Part shown: positions 41,705-51,457 of the stretch, in pieces | How positions within the stretch are numbered: the first letter of the stretch is position 1 | Layout of the letters: every line of letters begins with the position of its first letter | DNA from: Polyangiaceae bacterium | Lineage (GTDB): Bacteria; Myxococcota_A; Polyangia; Polyangiales; Polyangiaceae | Direction of reading: 5' to 3' | Assembly (NCBI GenBank): GCA_016712345.1 | Contig: JADJRH010000011.1 | Span: 1,798,001-1,862,000, forward strand | DNA: 64,000 nt | Notes under the pieces: model-generated | Told to the model about the DNA's origin: nothing | Databases searched by the model: none | Seen by the model: only the letters and a program-made list of their open reading frames with translations | Translations under genes and position numbers: made by a program

Positions 41705-43110
41705 AGGGCCGCGCTGTCGGGCGGGCCTTCACTGAGGAGAAGTTGAACGGGTGTACTCACATCAAACCATTCGTTCCCGTTGCGGTAGATCATGACAAGT
41801 TGGGTGTCCATCAACTTGGCGATACGGCTCACCTGGCCTTCGTTCGAAGACTGAACTCGCTGGGTGGCCGCGATTTCCCGCAAAAGTGGGTAGTCGTCTT
41901 TGTAAACAGCCATTTGACATGTTCCGATGTAGTCCGAAACAATTAGTTGAATGGCTGCTTTACCGAGTTGAGTGCGAGGATCATCATGTTTTACGACACC
42001 GCGCAAGACATCCTGCATTAACCGAAACACGTCGCGAATATGGCCTGATGAAGCCGTGATCAGTTCGTCGACTAAGTCGGGCGACTCAAAAAGGCTGAAA
42101 ATGTCGCCGCGCAACTCCAAACTGCGTCGAATGGCGTCGAGCCCGGCGCGGTCGGGCACTCGTTTTTTTTGAGCGCCGGCACCTTCCCAATGCCAAACGC
42201 GCACCATGGGCAAGACGGTGTAGTTGTCATACGCGCCGGCGATGTTGTTGTTTAAAAAACGAAGGTAAGGCGGGGAGGACCAAACAGTGTGGTAACCCTC
42301 GATTTTGAGCGCAAAGTGAAAATTTGAAAAGATCGCTTCAACCTGACGAGCAACCAGTTCCTGACGCTCGCCGTGGCCCTGAACCTTTTCTAAATCGTCG
42401 ATAATCAGTACAGGTGAAAGCTCGGTGTCACCTTGCAACATTGCTCGAACCTGACCCATGTACTCCCGAAAGGCGTCGAGCACGGTGGTGAGCTTGTTGC
42501 GCAGTCGATCTTGTATTTGAGCTTTAAATGAAGGATTTTCTTTTAGCCCGAGCCGAAATTTGGCGAGATCTACCTTCCCATCCACACCCAGGATGTTCAC
42601 GCCGGCGCCAATCCCCACATCAATCCCTAGAATTTCTACCCGTTCAAGAAAATGGGCCACGCGGGTGAGCAATGTTTCTCGGAGTGGGTTGACACCAAGT
42701 TTTGCCCAAACAGCTTCTGCCACGCCGGCTGCGATTGACACCAATAGATCGGTCACCTCAAGCGGTTCATACAGGTTGATGTAACGCGCTCCTTCAATGG
42801 TAAGAACCTGAAAGCCGCGCATTTGAAGTTCTGCGCTGAGCCGGCGCAATTCTGTGCTTTTTCCTGTACCCTGGAAGCCGCTGAAAAGCTGGCACGTGGT
42901 GATGGTAGGTGCGAGCACCATGGTCCCGCGGAGTTCTGTAATCGGGTCGTTTCCTCGAGGATTGCCAGGTTCTTTGTGAAACGGGAAATAGAGGTGACTT
43001 GTGGTGGCATCGGCGGGGTCAATGGGGCGAATGGTAAACGCCGCCATTAACTGCTGAAGTTCCTTCATCCGCTCAGGAACGGACATCTCTTTTGCTCGGT
43101 CCAACGCCAT
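41701..43110 (-). CDS. P-loop ATPase of a two-gene conflict module
   Basis: The protein has 469 residues with Walker A GFQGTGKST (78-86) and Walker B VLIIDDLEK (235-242), then a sensor-like strand and helical lid. The C-terminal ~80 residues resemble a winged helix (VSRIAKLMDTQLVMIYRNG and EWFDVSTPVQLLL). The layout fits an AAA/STAND-type signalling ATPase, not a transporter or helicase. It is first in a two-gene operon, with its stop overlapping the TIR-like gene start. I infer that ATP-dependent sensing by this protein controls the TIR-like partner. Confidence 0.7.
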   Translation of the reverse strand: MALDRAKEMSVPERMKELQQLMAAFTIRPIDPADATTSHLYFPFHKEPGNPRGNDPITELRGTMVLAPTITTCQLFSGFQGTGKSTELRRLSAELQMRGFQVLTIEGARYINLYEPLEVTDLLVSIAAGVAEAVWAKLGVNPLRETLLTRVAHFLERVEILGIDVGIGAGVNILGVDGKVDLAKFRLGLKENPSFKAQIQDRLRNKLTTVLDAFREYMGQVRAMLQGDTELSPVLIIDDLEKVQGHGERQELVARQVEAIFSNFHFALKIEGYHTVWSSPPYLRFLNNNIAGAYDNYTVLPMVRVWHWEGAGAQKKRVPDRAGLDAIRRSLELRGDIFSLFESPDLVDELITASSGHIRDVFRLMQDVLRGVVKHDDPRTQLGKAAIQLIVSDYIGTCQMAVYKDDYPLLREIAATQRVQSSNEGQVSRIAKLMDTQLVMIYRNGNEWFDVSTPVQLLLSEGPPDSAAL

Positions 43111-43120
43111 CGCTCAAACC

Positions 43121-45382
43121 CTACACCGGCTTGATGGTCACCGCAATACCCGTAAGCACCGCCGATCCGGTGAGCGGCTCAACCACGTTGTCGTCGGTAA
43201 GGCTGTTCATACTAGGGCCCGCCAAATTGCCCGCAATTCGAAGGGTATCTTTTGCCTGACCGTGACCATAGCCATGAGGTAGAGACACAACACCGGGCAT
43301 CACTTCATCGGTGACTTTTACCTTTGTCATGATCTCTCCTGTTTGACTGGTTAGAAAGGCGTTTTCGCCGTCTTTTAGGCCGGTCTTTGCCGCGTCGAGC
43401 GGGTTTACCATGAGAGCCGACCTATCGGGGCCTTTTACGAGCGAATGGCAGTTGTGCATCCAGGTGTTATTGGAACGGACATGCCGGCGCCCAATGAGGA
43501 GCAATCCTTCCCGCGCTCGACTCATTTCGTTTTCTAAACGGCGCAGGTCGCCGAGCATGTCGTGCGCCGCGAGATCGGCCTTGTGGTTGGGCTTGTGTAC
43601 TTTTCGAAGTCTACCCGGTGCAAGCGGTCCCAAGTCAACTCCGTGGGGCGACGCTTTTAACTTTTTCAGGGTGAGGCCTTTGCGCCACGGCACAAAGTTG
43701 TCACCGTACGGACCGAGGCGAAGGAGCAGGTCAATTGCTTTTTCAGACGACATGTTTCCAAACCGATCAAGCGCCGCCGCCGCCGCTTTGGAAACGCCGC
43801 CCCGCGCTCGGGCAATTTCTTTGGAAAGGAGTTGTAATATCTCCCAATCGTCTTTTGTATCCGGGTCGGGTAAGACCACCGGCTCGGACCATTTTGCCGT
43901 GTTTCGGACGGCAACGGCGTGGAGTACAAGGTCATAATGGCCGCGAGCCAAAGCAGGCCGGGGTGGTAAGATGAGCTGCGCGTGACGCGTTGTTTCATTG
44001 ATGTACACATCGATCGACACCATGAAGTTGAGCTTGGGAAGAAGCCGCCCGATGCGGTCACCGTTGGGTACACTCAACACGGGATTGCCGGCCAATGTGA
44101 CGAGGCCGCGGATTTGGCCCTGACCCGGACCTTCCATTTCATCGGCAAGTGTGGCGCATGGCAACATACCTCCCACTTCAGGCAGGCCGCGCACCCGCGA
44201 TGTGAACCTTCCCGAACCTCCCACGCTGAGTGCGCGTGCCACGGCCGACAAATCAATGGCAGGGGAGGGAAACATAGATCCTCCTTGCCTGTCGAAGTTG
44301 CCGGTGACGAGGTTAACGGCCTCTACCAAGTAGCTTGCGAGCGCGCTGAACTTACCATGGCAAACCCCAATTCTACTGTAAGCCACGGCTTTTTTGGCGG
44401 AGCCAAAATCAATTGCCGTGCGCGTGATGGTTGCGGCGTCTACCCCGGTAAACTTGGAAACTCTTTCAGGCGAAAACGGCGAAACCGCTGCCCGCAGTTC
44501 GGCAAGGCCAGTGGCCACATTTTCAACCGCTGTTTCATCTACAAAACCCCGCGAAAAAAGAACATGCAACAAACCCAAAAGAAAGGCGGCGTCGGTTCCT
44601 GGAACGATTGGAATGTGTACACTGGCAACTTGGGCAGTTTCAGTTCTGCGCGGGTCGACGACAACAAGTTTTCCACCCCGCTCAACAATCCCTTTCACTC
44701 GACCGCGAACGTCCCCAAGGGACATGACACTTCCGCCCGAGGCGAGAGGGTTGGCCCCAATCATGAGAAAGTAGTCGGTATTGTCAATGTCAGGTACCGT
44801 GATTGAAGTCATGTCCCCGTACATTCGATCGCAGGCAAATAGCTTGGGATTGGCGTCGGCCGAGTTGGAATCAAACTTGTTACGCGTGCCCAAAATCAAC
44901 CCGAGCACCTGAGACATGAGCACCGTGCCGTGGTCATGTACAACGGGATTCCCCCAGTAGACTCCAACGGAGTCGTTGCCGTGTGCCTTTTGGAGTTGAG
45001 CTATTTTCTCAGCCGCTTCAGACAGAGTGCTGTCACAACTGACCTCTTTAAATGTACGACACTCCCGTTTGCGAAGCGGCCTGCGAACGCGATCGGGATC
45101 TTCAAGCAGTTCGCGCATAGCCGGGCCTTTTGGGCAGATGTGGCCTCGGGAGAACACGTCTTCCTTATCCCCTTCAATGCTCTTTACGCGGCCGGCTTCT
45201 ACCGTGACCGAGAGCCCGCACATCGCTTCACACAGATTGCAAGTGGTATGCGCTATTGTCGCCACAGCGCAGGGAAGCCCGAGAAAGCCTCCGGCGTCAA
45301 GCCCTTTGCAAAATGGCAAATCGTGGTCACAATCGGCGCCCTCAATGAGTTCACCCGTCTCGATATTGGGGCCTTTTCCCAT
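43121..45382 (-). CDS. Molybdopterin-dependent oxidoreductase
   Basis: The 753-residue protein belongs to the DMSO-reductase superfamily with bis-MGD cofactor. The N-terminal [4Fe-4S] site is visible: Cys48, Cys51, Cys55 and Cys83 (TTCNLCEAMCG, HICPKG). Later MIGANPLASGG, VVVDPRRTETA, LVTGNFDRQGG and PHGYGHGQAKDT are cofactor-binding stretches. There is no Tat signal, so it is likely cytosolic, similar to formate-dehydrogenase-like enzymes. Electron partner subunits are absent nearby and the substrate is unknown. The first ~40 residues are atypical, and the real start may be GTG at 45265; otherwise the divergent esterase start overlaps it. Confidence 0.88.
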   Translation of the reverse strand: MGKGPNIETGELIEGADCDHDLPFCKGLDAGGFLGLPCAVATIAHTTCNLCEAMCGLSVTVEAGRVKSIEGDKEDVFSRGHICPKGPAMRELLEDPDRVRRPLRKRECRTFKEVSCDSTLSEAAEKIAQLQKAHGNDSVGVYWGNPVVHDHGTVLMSQVLGLILGTRNKFDSNSADANPKLFACDRMYGDMTSITVPDIDNTDYFLMIGANPLASGGSVMSLGDVRGRVKGIVERGGKLVVVDPRRTETAQVASVHIPIVPGTDAAFLLGLLHVLFSRGFVDETAVENVATGLAELRAAVSPFSPERVSKFTGVDAATITRTAIDFGSAKKAVAYSRIGVCHGKFSALASYLVEAVNLVTGNFDRQGGSMFPSPAIDLSAVARALSVGGSGRFTSRVRGLPEVGGMLPCATLADEMEGPGQGQIRGLVTLAGNPVLSVPNGDRIGRLLPKLNFMVSIDVYINETTRHAQLILPPRPALARGHYDLVLHAVAVRNTAKWSEPVVLPDPDTKDDWEILQLLSKEIARARGGVSKAAAAALDRFGNMSSEKAIDLLLRLGPYGDNFVPWRKGLTLKKLKASPHGVDLGPLAPGRLRKVHKPNHKADLAAHDMLGDLRRLENEMSRAREGLLLIGRRHVRSNNTWMHNCHSLVKGPDRSALMVNPLDAAKTGLKDGENAFLTSQTGEIMTKVKVTDEVMPGVVSLPHGYGHGQAKDTLRIAGNLAGPSMNSLTDDNVVEPLTGSAVLTGIAVTIKPV

Positions 45383-46106
45383 TCCCCACGTGGGCAGTCG
45401 TCACGTGCGTCTTCACCTCCCTCATCACGTTGGCAAAGGCGCCGCGCCGCTGCTCGTGATGTTTGACGGTCAGAACGTATTTGACGATGCGCCTTCGTTT
45501 GCGGGCGGTTGGCATTTGCACAAGGCGGTGCGAAAGGTCGCCACGAAAAAGCGGCTTGAACCCGCTGTTGTGGGTTTAGACCACGGGGGGGTAGATCGCA
45601 TCCACGACCTGATTCCATGGGCGAGTCAGCGTTCACACGGCAACCTCAACCATGTTATCGACTGGATGGTAGGTTTTCTACTACCCATGCTTGCCCAGCG
45701 GTATGGGCTTAACCCACCCATCGAGAAGCGCATTATCGGAGGGTCGTCGCTGGGCGGACTCGCTGCTTTATACACCCACCACCGTAATCCCGAGGCGTTT
45801 GGAGGGGTCATGGCCATGTCGCCGTCGCTTTGGGTAGGGGGCGAACGTATCTTTGATACAATTGCTTCCACGTCGCGGCCGTGGACATCCCGCATCTATC
45901 TCGACGCCGGCGTTCACGAGGCTCGGGGATCCATGCTGAAATCGGCCGCTCGACTGTCGTCGCTCCTCGCGTCGCGCGGCTACCAAAAAGACTCGCTTCG
46001 TTTCAGGGCCGACCCCAAAGGTCATCACTCTGAAAAAGACTGGAAAAGGCGCGCCCCTGCGGCGATTCGTTTCTTGCTGCCCGCGCCGAAGGGTAGAAAA
46101 ACCTGA
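45345..46106 (+). CDS. Esterase D-family alpha/beta hydrolase
   Basis: The protein has 253 residues from the ATG at 45345 (MSSPVSILGPFPIPHVG). Features of the putative esterase family: HVRLHLPHHV, LLVMFDGQNVFDDAPSF, and IIGGSSLGGLAALYT with the nucleophile serine in GGSSLGG. Also visible are YLDAGVHE and the terminal KGHHSEKDW with the catalytic histidine. No signal peptide is seen. It probably cleaves an acyl ester or siderophore-like substrate. It is divergent from the molybdopterin enzyme. Confidence 0.83.
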   Translation: MSSPVSILGPFPIPHVGSRHVRLHLPHHVGKGAAPLLVMFDGQNVFDDAPSFAGGWHLHKAVRKVATKKRLEPAVVGLDHGGVDRIHDLIPWASQRSHGNLNHVIDWMVGFLLPMLAQRYGLNPPIEKRIIGGSSLGGLAALYTHHRNPEAFGGVMAMSPSLWVGGERIFDTIASTSRPWTSRIYLDAGVHEARGSMLKSAARLSSLLASRGYQKDSLRFRADPKGHHSEKDWKRRAPAAIRFLLPAPKGRKT

Positions 46107-46168
46107 CGCTCCTCAGCGCTGCCCAACTGTGTTGCGGTGGGACACTGTCTTCTGTGCCAGAACAAAAT

Positions 46169-46213
46169 AAAAAAGCGCCGGACGACAGTCGGGGGGAAAC
46201 TGTCCGCGGCGCT
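46169..46213 (-). terminator. Intrinsic terminator on the minus strand
   Basis: A strong stem (plus-strand AGCGCCGGACGACAG with CTGTCCGCGGCGCT, one bulge) precedes a U-run on the minus strand (plus-strand A-run 46169-46174). The region 46107-46563 holds no supported protein gene. A minus-strand transcript, either a long 3' end of the PAAR operon or a separate small RNA, should end here. Confidence 0.75.
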
Positions 46214-46376
46214 CGATAAACTTACTTTGCAGGTCACGTGCCACGCCGGTAAGGGAACCGGCCTTTCGAATCCTCTGGGCGCTTTTTGGGGTTTCGGTGA
46301 GGAAACAACCGCCGATCCCGCCGTTCGGGCGCACCGCGAGAGTGTACACATGTTTCAACTTTGCAATGGGGCATTT

Positions 46377-46415
46377 CTCAGAAGAAAATTGTTGTCAATT
46401 TCAATCTCTTCTGAG
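46377..46415. promoter_or_regulatory. Nested inverted repeat with possible -35 box
   Basis: Arms CTCAGAAGA (46377-46385) and TCTTCTGAG (46407-46415) surround AAATTG/CAATTT. On the minus strand TTGACA occurs within it. The AT-rich dyad vaguely resembles a Fur operator. Downstream on the minus strand a candidate 46-codon frame (MPHCKVETC start) and the terminator at 46169 follow. Function is unproven. Confidence 0.35.
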
Positions 46416-46563
46416 TGCCTTTTCAATACCCGGCACGGTGTGGTTTGCGCGAATCAAATGACAGGTAGGTTTCGGATGCGGTTAGATCTATTCGCAGAAT
46501 GCGGCTTTTCACCGCACGATTCGCCGGGTTTTTGGGAACGTGCAAGAGTGAGGGGCCGAGCCC

Positions 46564-47277
46564 TCAGAGGGAAGCTCCGGTAAGCGCGCCGAGAACGCCG
46601 CCGGATGTGACACCTGTCCAAACGCCGGTGACCGCGCCGACGGCGCCCTGAACCGCGTCTTGTACTTTTTCGACCGTTTCGGTCACGGCATTTTCAATTA
46701 ACTCGGCGCCCCGCTCTACCGCGGCAAACGCCGCCTGAATGTGACCGGCGAGATCCTGGGCGTGCGCAATGGCGTCAAGGACTGGATTGCCACCTTGGGT
46801 ATTGTTTCCCGCGGCTGTTGCCGGTGGAGCGCCGCCCACAAGCACGGTAGGTGCTCCGTCACATAAAATAGCACCACACTCGGTTTGACCCCCCGTCAGA
46901 GCGAGATGAAGTCCTTGTACAAGTACGGTGGATGTGCCGGGGGCAATGGGTTTGTCGCGGTGATTGGAGCAGTCAACCGGATGTGCTTCTGTGAGAGCCG
47001 CACCGATTCCGGGTGCCACCATGACGGTGGGAGAAGCCTTTTCAACCGTGCCCGTGGTGAGCTTGGGTAGAAATGCTGTAATGCTGAGTGAGCCTTTGGC
47101 AGCGCCGGTAGAAACCGCGGCTCCGGTGGCCGCCGCGATCATTCCGCTTGACCCGGCGGAGCTGAGCGTTTGACCCAACTCCGCGAGCATGGTGGCCACG
47201 GATCGGTTGGATTGATCCGGGTTGTGCGAGATGCGATCGCCTTGTTTTGCCGCAGTAAAGAGGGGAGGGGCGCTCAT
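46564..47277 (-). CDS. PAAR-type T6SS spike tip protein
   Basis: The protein has 237 residues. The core carries the PAAR-like pattern MVAPGIGAALTEAHPVDCSN, then VLVQGLHLALTGGQTECGAI and APTVLVGG, with His and Cys residues that would bind zinc at the cone tip. PAAR proteins cap the VgrG trimer and help puncture target cells. A ~70-residue C-terminal Ala/Val-rich helical tail may be a small effector or an anchor for one. Its start overlaps the dcrB-like stop by ATGA. Confidence 0.78.
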   Translation of the reverse strand: MSAPPLFTAAKQGDRISHNPDQSNRSVATMLAELGQTLSSAGSSGMIAAATGAAVSTGAAKGSLSITAFLPKLTTGTVEKASPTVMVAPGIGAALTEAHPVDCSNHRDKPIAPGTSTVLVQGLHLALTGGQTECGAILCDGAPTVLVGGAPPATAAGNNTQGGNPVLDAIAHAQDLAGHIQAAFAAVERGAELIENAVTETVEKVQDAVQGAVGAVTGVWTGVTSGGVLGALTGASL

Positions 47278-47729
47278 GCTGCCTGCCCCTGACCCGACGG
47301 AGGATCAAACCTGACTCCGGTGATCATCCTGTCAAAAAGAGGTTCGATCTGAGCGGCTTCCGACTTGGGTGCGGTGGCTGTAAAACATACCACCGCGCGC
47401 CTCCGATCTTCTACCACAACAAGGCGCTGAACGAGAGGGCCTGCAAGCGCTTTGCTCTCAAAACGAAGGGACATCGCGCGGGCTCCACCCACTTGGACCT
47501 CGCGCTTTTCTAGGAGGTTGAAGCCGTCTACCCGCTTTGACAGTTCTGACAATTGACGGTCGGCGTAACTTGCCAAGGTGTCCGATTCTAGCAGGGTGTC
47601 GCGCGTCATGACAAAGCTCGCCGACGGTTCTTTGGCGCTGCGCGACGGTGAAGAAAACGCCACAATGGTTTTGTCTTCCCAGTGGCGGGGTACTTCAAAC
47701 GAAACGTTTCCTTGTTGATGGCGAGGCAT
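47274..47729 (-). CDS. DcrB-like T6SS accessory protein (DUF1795)
   Basis: The protein has 151 residues. The single-domain fold of DcrB/DUF1795 is suggested by VSFEVPRHWEDKTIVAFSSP at the start, TRDTLL, then GARAMSLRFESK and VQRLVVVEDRRRAVVCFTA. In T6SS clusters such proteins act as adaptors for loading VgrG-linked effectors. It lies between vgrG and the PAAR gene, 54 bases after the corrected vgrG stop, and overlaps the PAAR start. Confidence 0.75.
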   Translation of the reverse strand: MPRHQQGNVSFEVPRHWEDKTIVAFSSPSRSAKEPSASFVMTRDTLLESDTLASYADRQLSELSKRVDGFNLLEKREVQVGGARAMSLRFESKALAGPLVQRLVVVEDRRRAVVCFTATAPKSEAAQIEPLFDRMITGVRFDPPSGQGQAA

Positions 47730-47782
47730 GACTACCTTTTATCAATTACAATGGGTAGATGGGAAGGTTTGTTAAAAGAAGC

Positions 47783-50700
47783 TCACAAAACGGCTTTTTT
47801 AAGCAATGTCATGAGCCAACCATCCCACGGCCGTTCATACACAAGATACCCTTTGTCATTCAGGGCGGCGGTAAATGCGTCGGACCCTTGAAGCCCGTCC
47901 ATTTGAGCGTCCACAAATGCTCGGGTGAAATCTTCAGACGAGAGGGCCGTTGCTTTTGTGTACGCAACACAAGCAGTTGACCCTCATTCGGACTTTGGAA
48001 CATGACCGGCGAGTTGCTCGAATAAGCGGCGTTTACAGCGTCGGCCACACCGTCGGCAGTAAAGCCGGCCGACCGGGTAACCACCGTGCTTCCGGCGAGC
48101 GGATTTCGCGGGAGTGACCCGCCCGCTTCAAGGCCGCCCGCCAAGGCTTGGGATGCCGACGACGAAGCGGCTTGGGAAAGGGAGCTTCCTTGAGTGGCCG
48201 CCCCGCGCCCTTCGCTCACAACGCGCTCCAGGTCAAACCCGGATTGTCCACCGCCGATGCCGCCTGTCACCTTTTGTGCGGCACTGGTCGTGGCCGACGA
48301 TGCCAAGTGGGGCGACGCCGCGTTACCGGCGCCTCCCGTCAGACCGTGGAGAACTCCCGATTGGGCACCGCGGCCGGCTTCTTTGGTAAGGTTGGGTAGA
48401 CCCGGAGCGATGTTTGCACCGGGGCGAGCAGCTCCGCCCGCACCTGGAATTTGTAATCCGCCACCTTTACCACCCACAGCTCCGGCGGGCGTTTGAAACC
48501 CTCCCGGTGCCTGGGTTGCCTGCTTGACCCCTTGAAACATGGCTGTTCCATCATCGGGGTCACTGCCTGAAAAGATGCTTTTGATATCATCAACCGCGTC
48601 TTTAAAGCCGTCTTTGGCCTCATTCCAGGCTTCTTTTACGCCTTCAACTGTTTCTTTGACATCGTTCTTGATGTCGTTGATGGCGCTCTTGATGCCAAAG
48701 AGATCTTTGACCTCGTTTTTGATATTCTGAACGGTTTCTTTAATGTCTTTTACCGTGGTTTTTACGTCGTTCACAATTCCTGTGATTGACTCTTTAAACT
48801 CGGCGACCGTTTCTTTTACCTGCGTTGTCAGGTCTTTAATGCCCTTTCGAATTTCTTCAAACGGGCCTACAACCTTGTTTTTGAATGCGATGGCCTGGGC
48901 TTTCCAATACTCAAATTCACTCTTGACCTTGTCTTTAAACTGCTGAATTGAGTCTTTGACGCTTTTGATAAGCTCGCGCGCTTTGTCGCGAAGCGCGGTG
49001 ATTTTTGCCTGAACGTTGGCAATTGCCGCCGCGATCTTTTGTTTGATCTCATCGGCAACAGCCTCTACCCGAGCTTTGAGCGCCAGGATCTCACCCTTCC
49101 ATTTTTCAATTTCGGCGGCGATTCTGGCTTTGGCGTCTTCAAGCCATTTGCGAGCCTGTTCAATGCGCGCCATTGCCGCCGCGTACGCAGCTTCAACTTC
49201 GGGCAAAACGTCTTGACCAATTTGGTCGAGAATGTCGGGCACATTTTCAATTTTGGCGACGATCTCTTCCAAGCCGGCCATGACCTTGTTGCGAAGCGCG
49301 GCGAGTTGAGCCTCTATTTCAGCCGGAATGCTCAACTCACCGGGAGCGGCACCCGGATCGAGAAGAGGCATATTGATAAGCGATGCCAGTTGATCGAGGG
49401 GAGGGGCGCCCGGTGGCAGTTGAAGTTGTAAACTGTATTGCGCGCCGTTCAGGAGCGAAATGGAAGGTGGGGAGGCCGTTCCCCCGTTGAGGCTGACATT
49501 GGGTTGACCGTCAATTTTGACATCCCCACCTGACAGCGAAACGAGGTCACCCGACTTGAGCGACACGATGGACTTGGCGTCGATGTACAGATTGGGGCCT
49601 TCGAGAACGATGGAAGCTTCACCGGTTGTAAAAACGATCTTTTTCTCTTTTGCGGAAAAAGTTCCACCCGCTTCTCCAAGGTCAATGTGGAGCGCCTCTC
49701 CCACCGAAAGCGTGTCCGACCCGGCGATTGAAATGGTTCGACTCTTACCCACCTTCACGGTTTGATCGTTCAGCACTTCGTGCACTTCCGATGCGCCGAT
49801 TTTGGTGGTGAGCGAAGCGCCGATGGTAGCGCGCTCCTCTCGCAACACGAGGCGTTCGTAGTCACGTTCGGCTCGAAGCGCGATGAGTTCATCCCCCTTT
49901 TTGTCGTCGAGCGCAAACTCGTTATACCCACCGCCGCCCGGTGAACTAACGGTGCGCCAAATGCTCTTTGTTTTGTTTCCCGGCAATGCGGACGGCGGAG
50001 GTGCCATTCCGTTGTGTACGCGTCCAACGATCACCGGTTGATCGGGATCGCCTTCAAAAAAGCTGACGAGCACTTCTTCACCCACGCGCGGAACCGCCAC
50101 GATTCCATATCCGGGGCCTGCCCACGCTTGGCTGACGCGAAGAAAACAGGATGAGCGTTCATCCATTTGCCCTTCACGATCCCAGGGAAATTCAACCCGG
50201 ACGCGACCGAGAGCATCTGTATGAATTTCTTCTCCCGCGGGGCCCACAACAAGTGCGCTTTGAACCCCGACAACGCGCGGCTTGGGTGTGATGCGCGCGG
50301 GGCGATGCGGTTCATCACCGTAGGTTGCGATGCCCGTGGCAGTCCACTCACCGTTGCGTGTTCCTTCAATGCGCTGCGCGACGGAGAGCAGCGCGCGACC
50401 ATCACCAAGTTCGGGGTTGGGGTGCCCTTTCATGGTGAACACAGCGCCCGGTGCGAGATCGATCACGTTGGCTTGATAGGTGACTGTGAAGCGTCCGCCT
50501 CGCGCTGCGGCGAGCGCCTTTTCGGCGCGGGAAGCGGCGTGACGCTCGTCAACGCGCGCGTTGTCGGGAGACGCTTCAACAACGAAACCGCCGGGCAGAT
50601 ACTCAAACACTTCAATGCGCTCTTCGGCATCGTTGGTGGCGGCGCTTGTTGCAAACAGTTTGTGATTGGGCCTCTGTCGATAGTCAAAATCGCGCATGGT

Positions 50701-51387
50701 GGCGCGGCCGGCGCGCACTTCACGCGAGGCGCGCACTTTGGTGACCGCGTCGCGATCGTTTGGAAGATCTTTGCAGTTCCAGTAGTCGAGCGGTGTTTTT
50801 CGAACGTCGCGCCGTGTTGCGTCTTCACACAACACGAGTCGACTCCAGGGTTGCGGATCTTTCTCGCTTGGCGCGTTGGGGTCTTCAAATGTGTACGCAA
50901 TGCCCGCTTCTTCGAGGAGCCGCGACAAAAACGCGAGGTCTGTTTCACCGTATTGAACGCGGTATTCGTGTTTTACAAAAGCCGTTGGGTCGAGCCGCAG
51001 GTCGGGAACAATTTCCCATTCAGCGAGGAGAGCGGTTGCAATTTCAACAATCGAAAGGTGCTGGAAAATGCGGCTTGAAACGCGTTTTGAGAGCTGCCAA
51101 AGCGCGGGGACAAGTTCAAACTTGTAGCCCGTTGCACCGGTTGGTTCGGCGTCGATTTGCTCCACGCGTCGCACCAACCCCGTCCATGTTCGAGGTGTAC
51201 CGTCGTGCCAAGGCGACGCGATCGAGAAGCTCGCTTTGTGGCCGACGATGGCCTCAAACGGCAACGTGTCGACCGGTGTGTACGCAACGATCTCCACGTC
51301 GAACGGTGAGGAGACAGCTTCTTTGGCGACGAAACTCTTTACAGTCAGCTCCGCGCCGCACGTGAGGAAAAGAGACAGATTTTCCAC
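47783..51387 (-). CDS. vgrG: VgrG spike protein with long helical extension (frameshift near 47968)
   Basis: Residues 1-~330 match the gp27-like part of VgrG, ~390-470 the OB-fold (DALGRVRVEFPWDREGQ, GWAGPGYG-like AWAGPGYGIVAVPRVG), and ~490-640 the beta-helix spike. A very long extension follows: a Pro patch, ~350 residues of charged heptad-like helix (KVKSEFEYWKAQAIAFKNKV, then repeated VKETV/IKNEVKD units) and a Gly/Ala-rich tail. The encoded frame ends at 47860 with a basic end, but another frame continues (TKATALSSEDF to WLMTLLKKAVL) and stops at 47783. A missing base near 47968 would explain this. It forms the tip of the contractile injection device. Confidence 0.9.
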
Positions 51388-51457
51388 ACGCGCAGACTAA
51401 CGGTTTTTCGTGAACCCGGCGCATCGTTTTGTATTGTCGTGGTAGCTTCGGGCGCGG

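Noticed and set aside
46137..46583. 148-codon plus-strand open frame
   Set aside because: It runs through the terminator hairpin and dyad, has irregular composition and no ribosome site or domain.
50167..51078. 303-codon plus-strand open frame
   Set aside because: Antisense to the vgrG core, which has clear conserved motifs.
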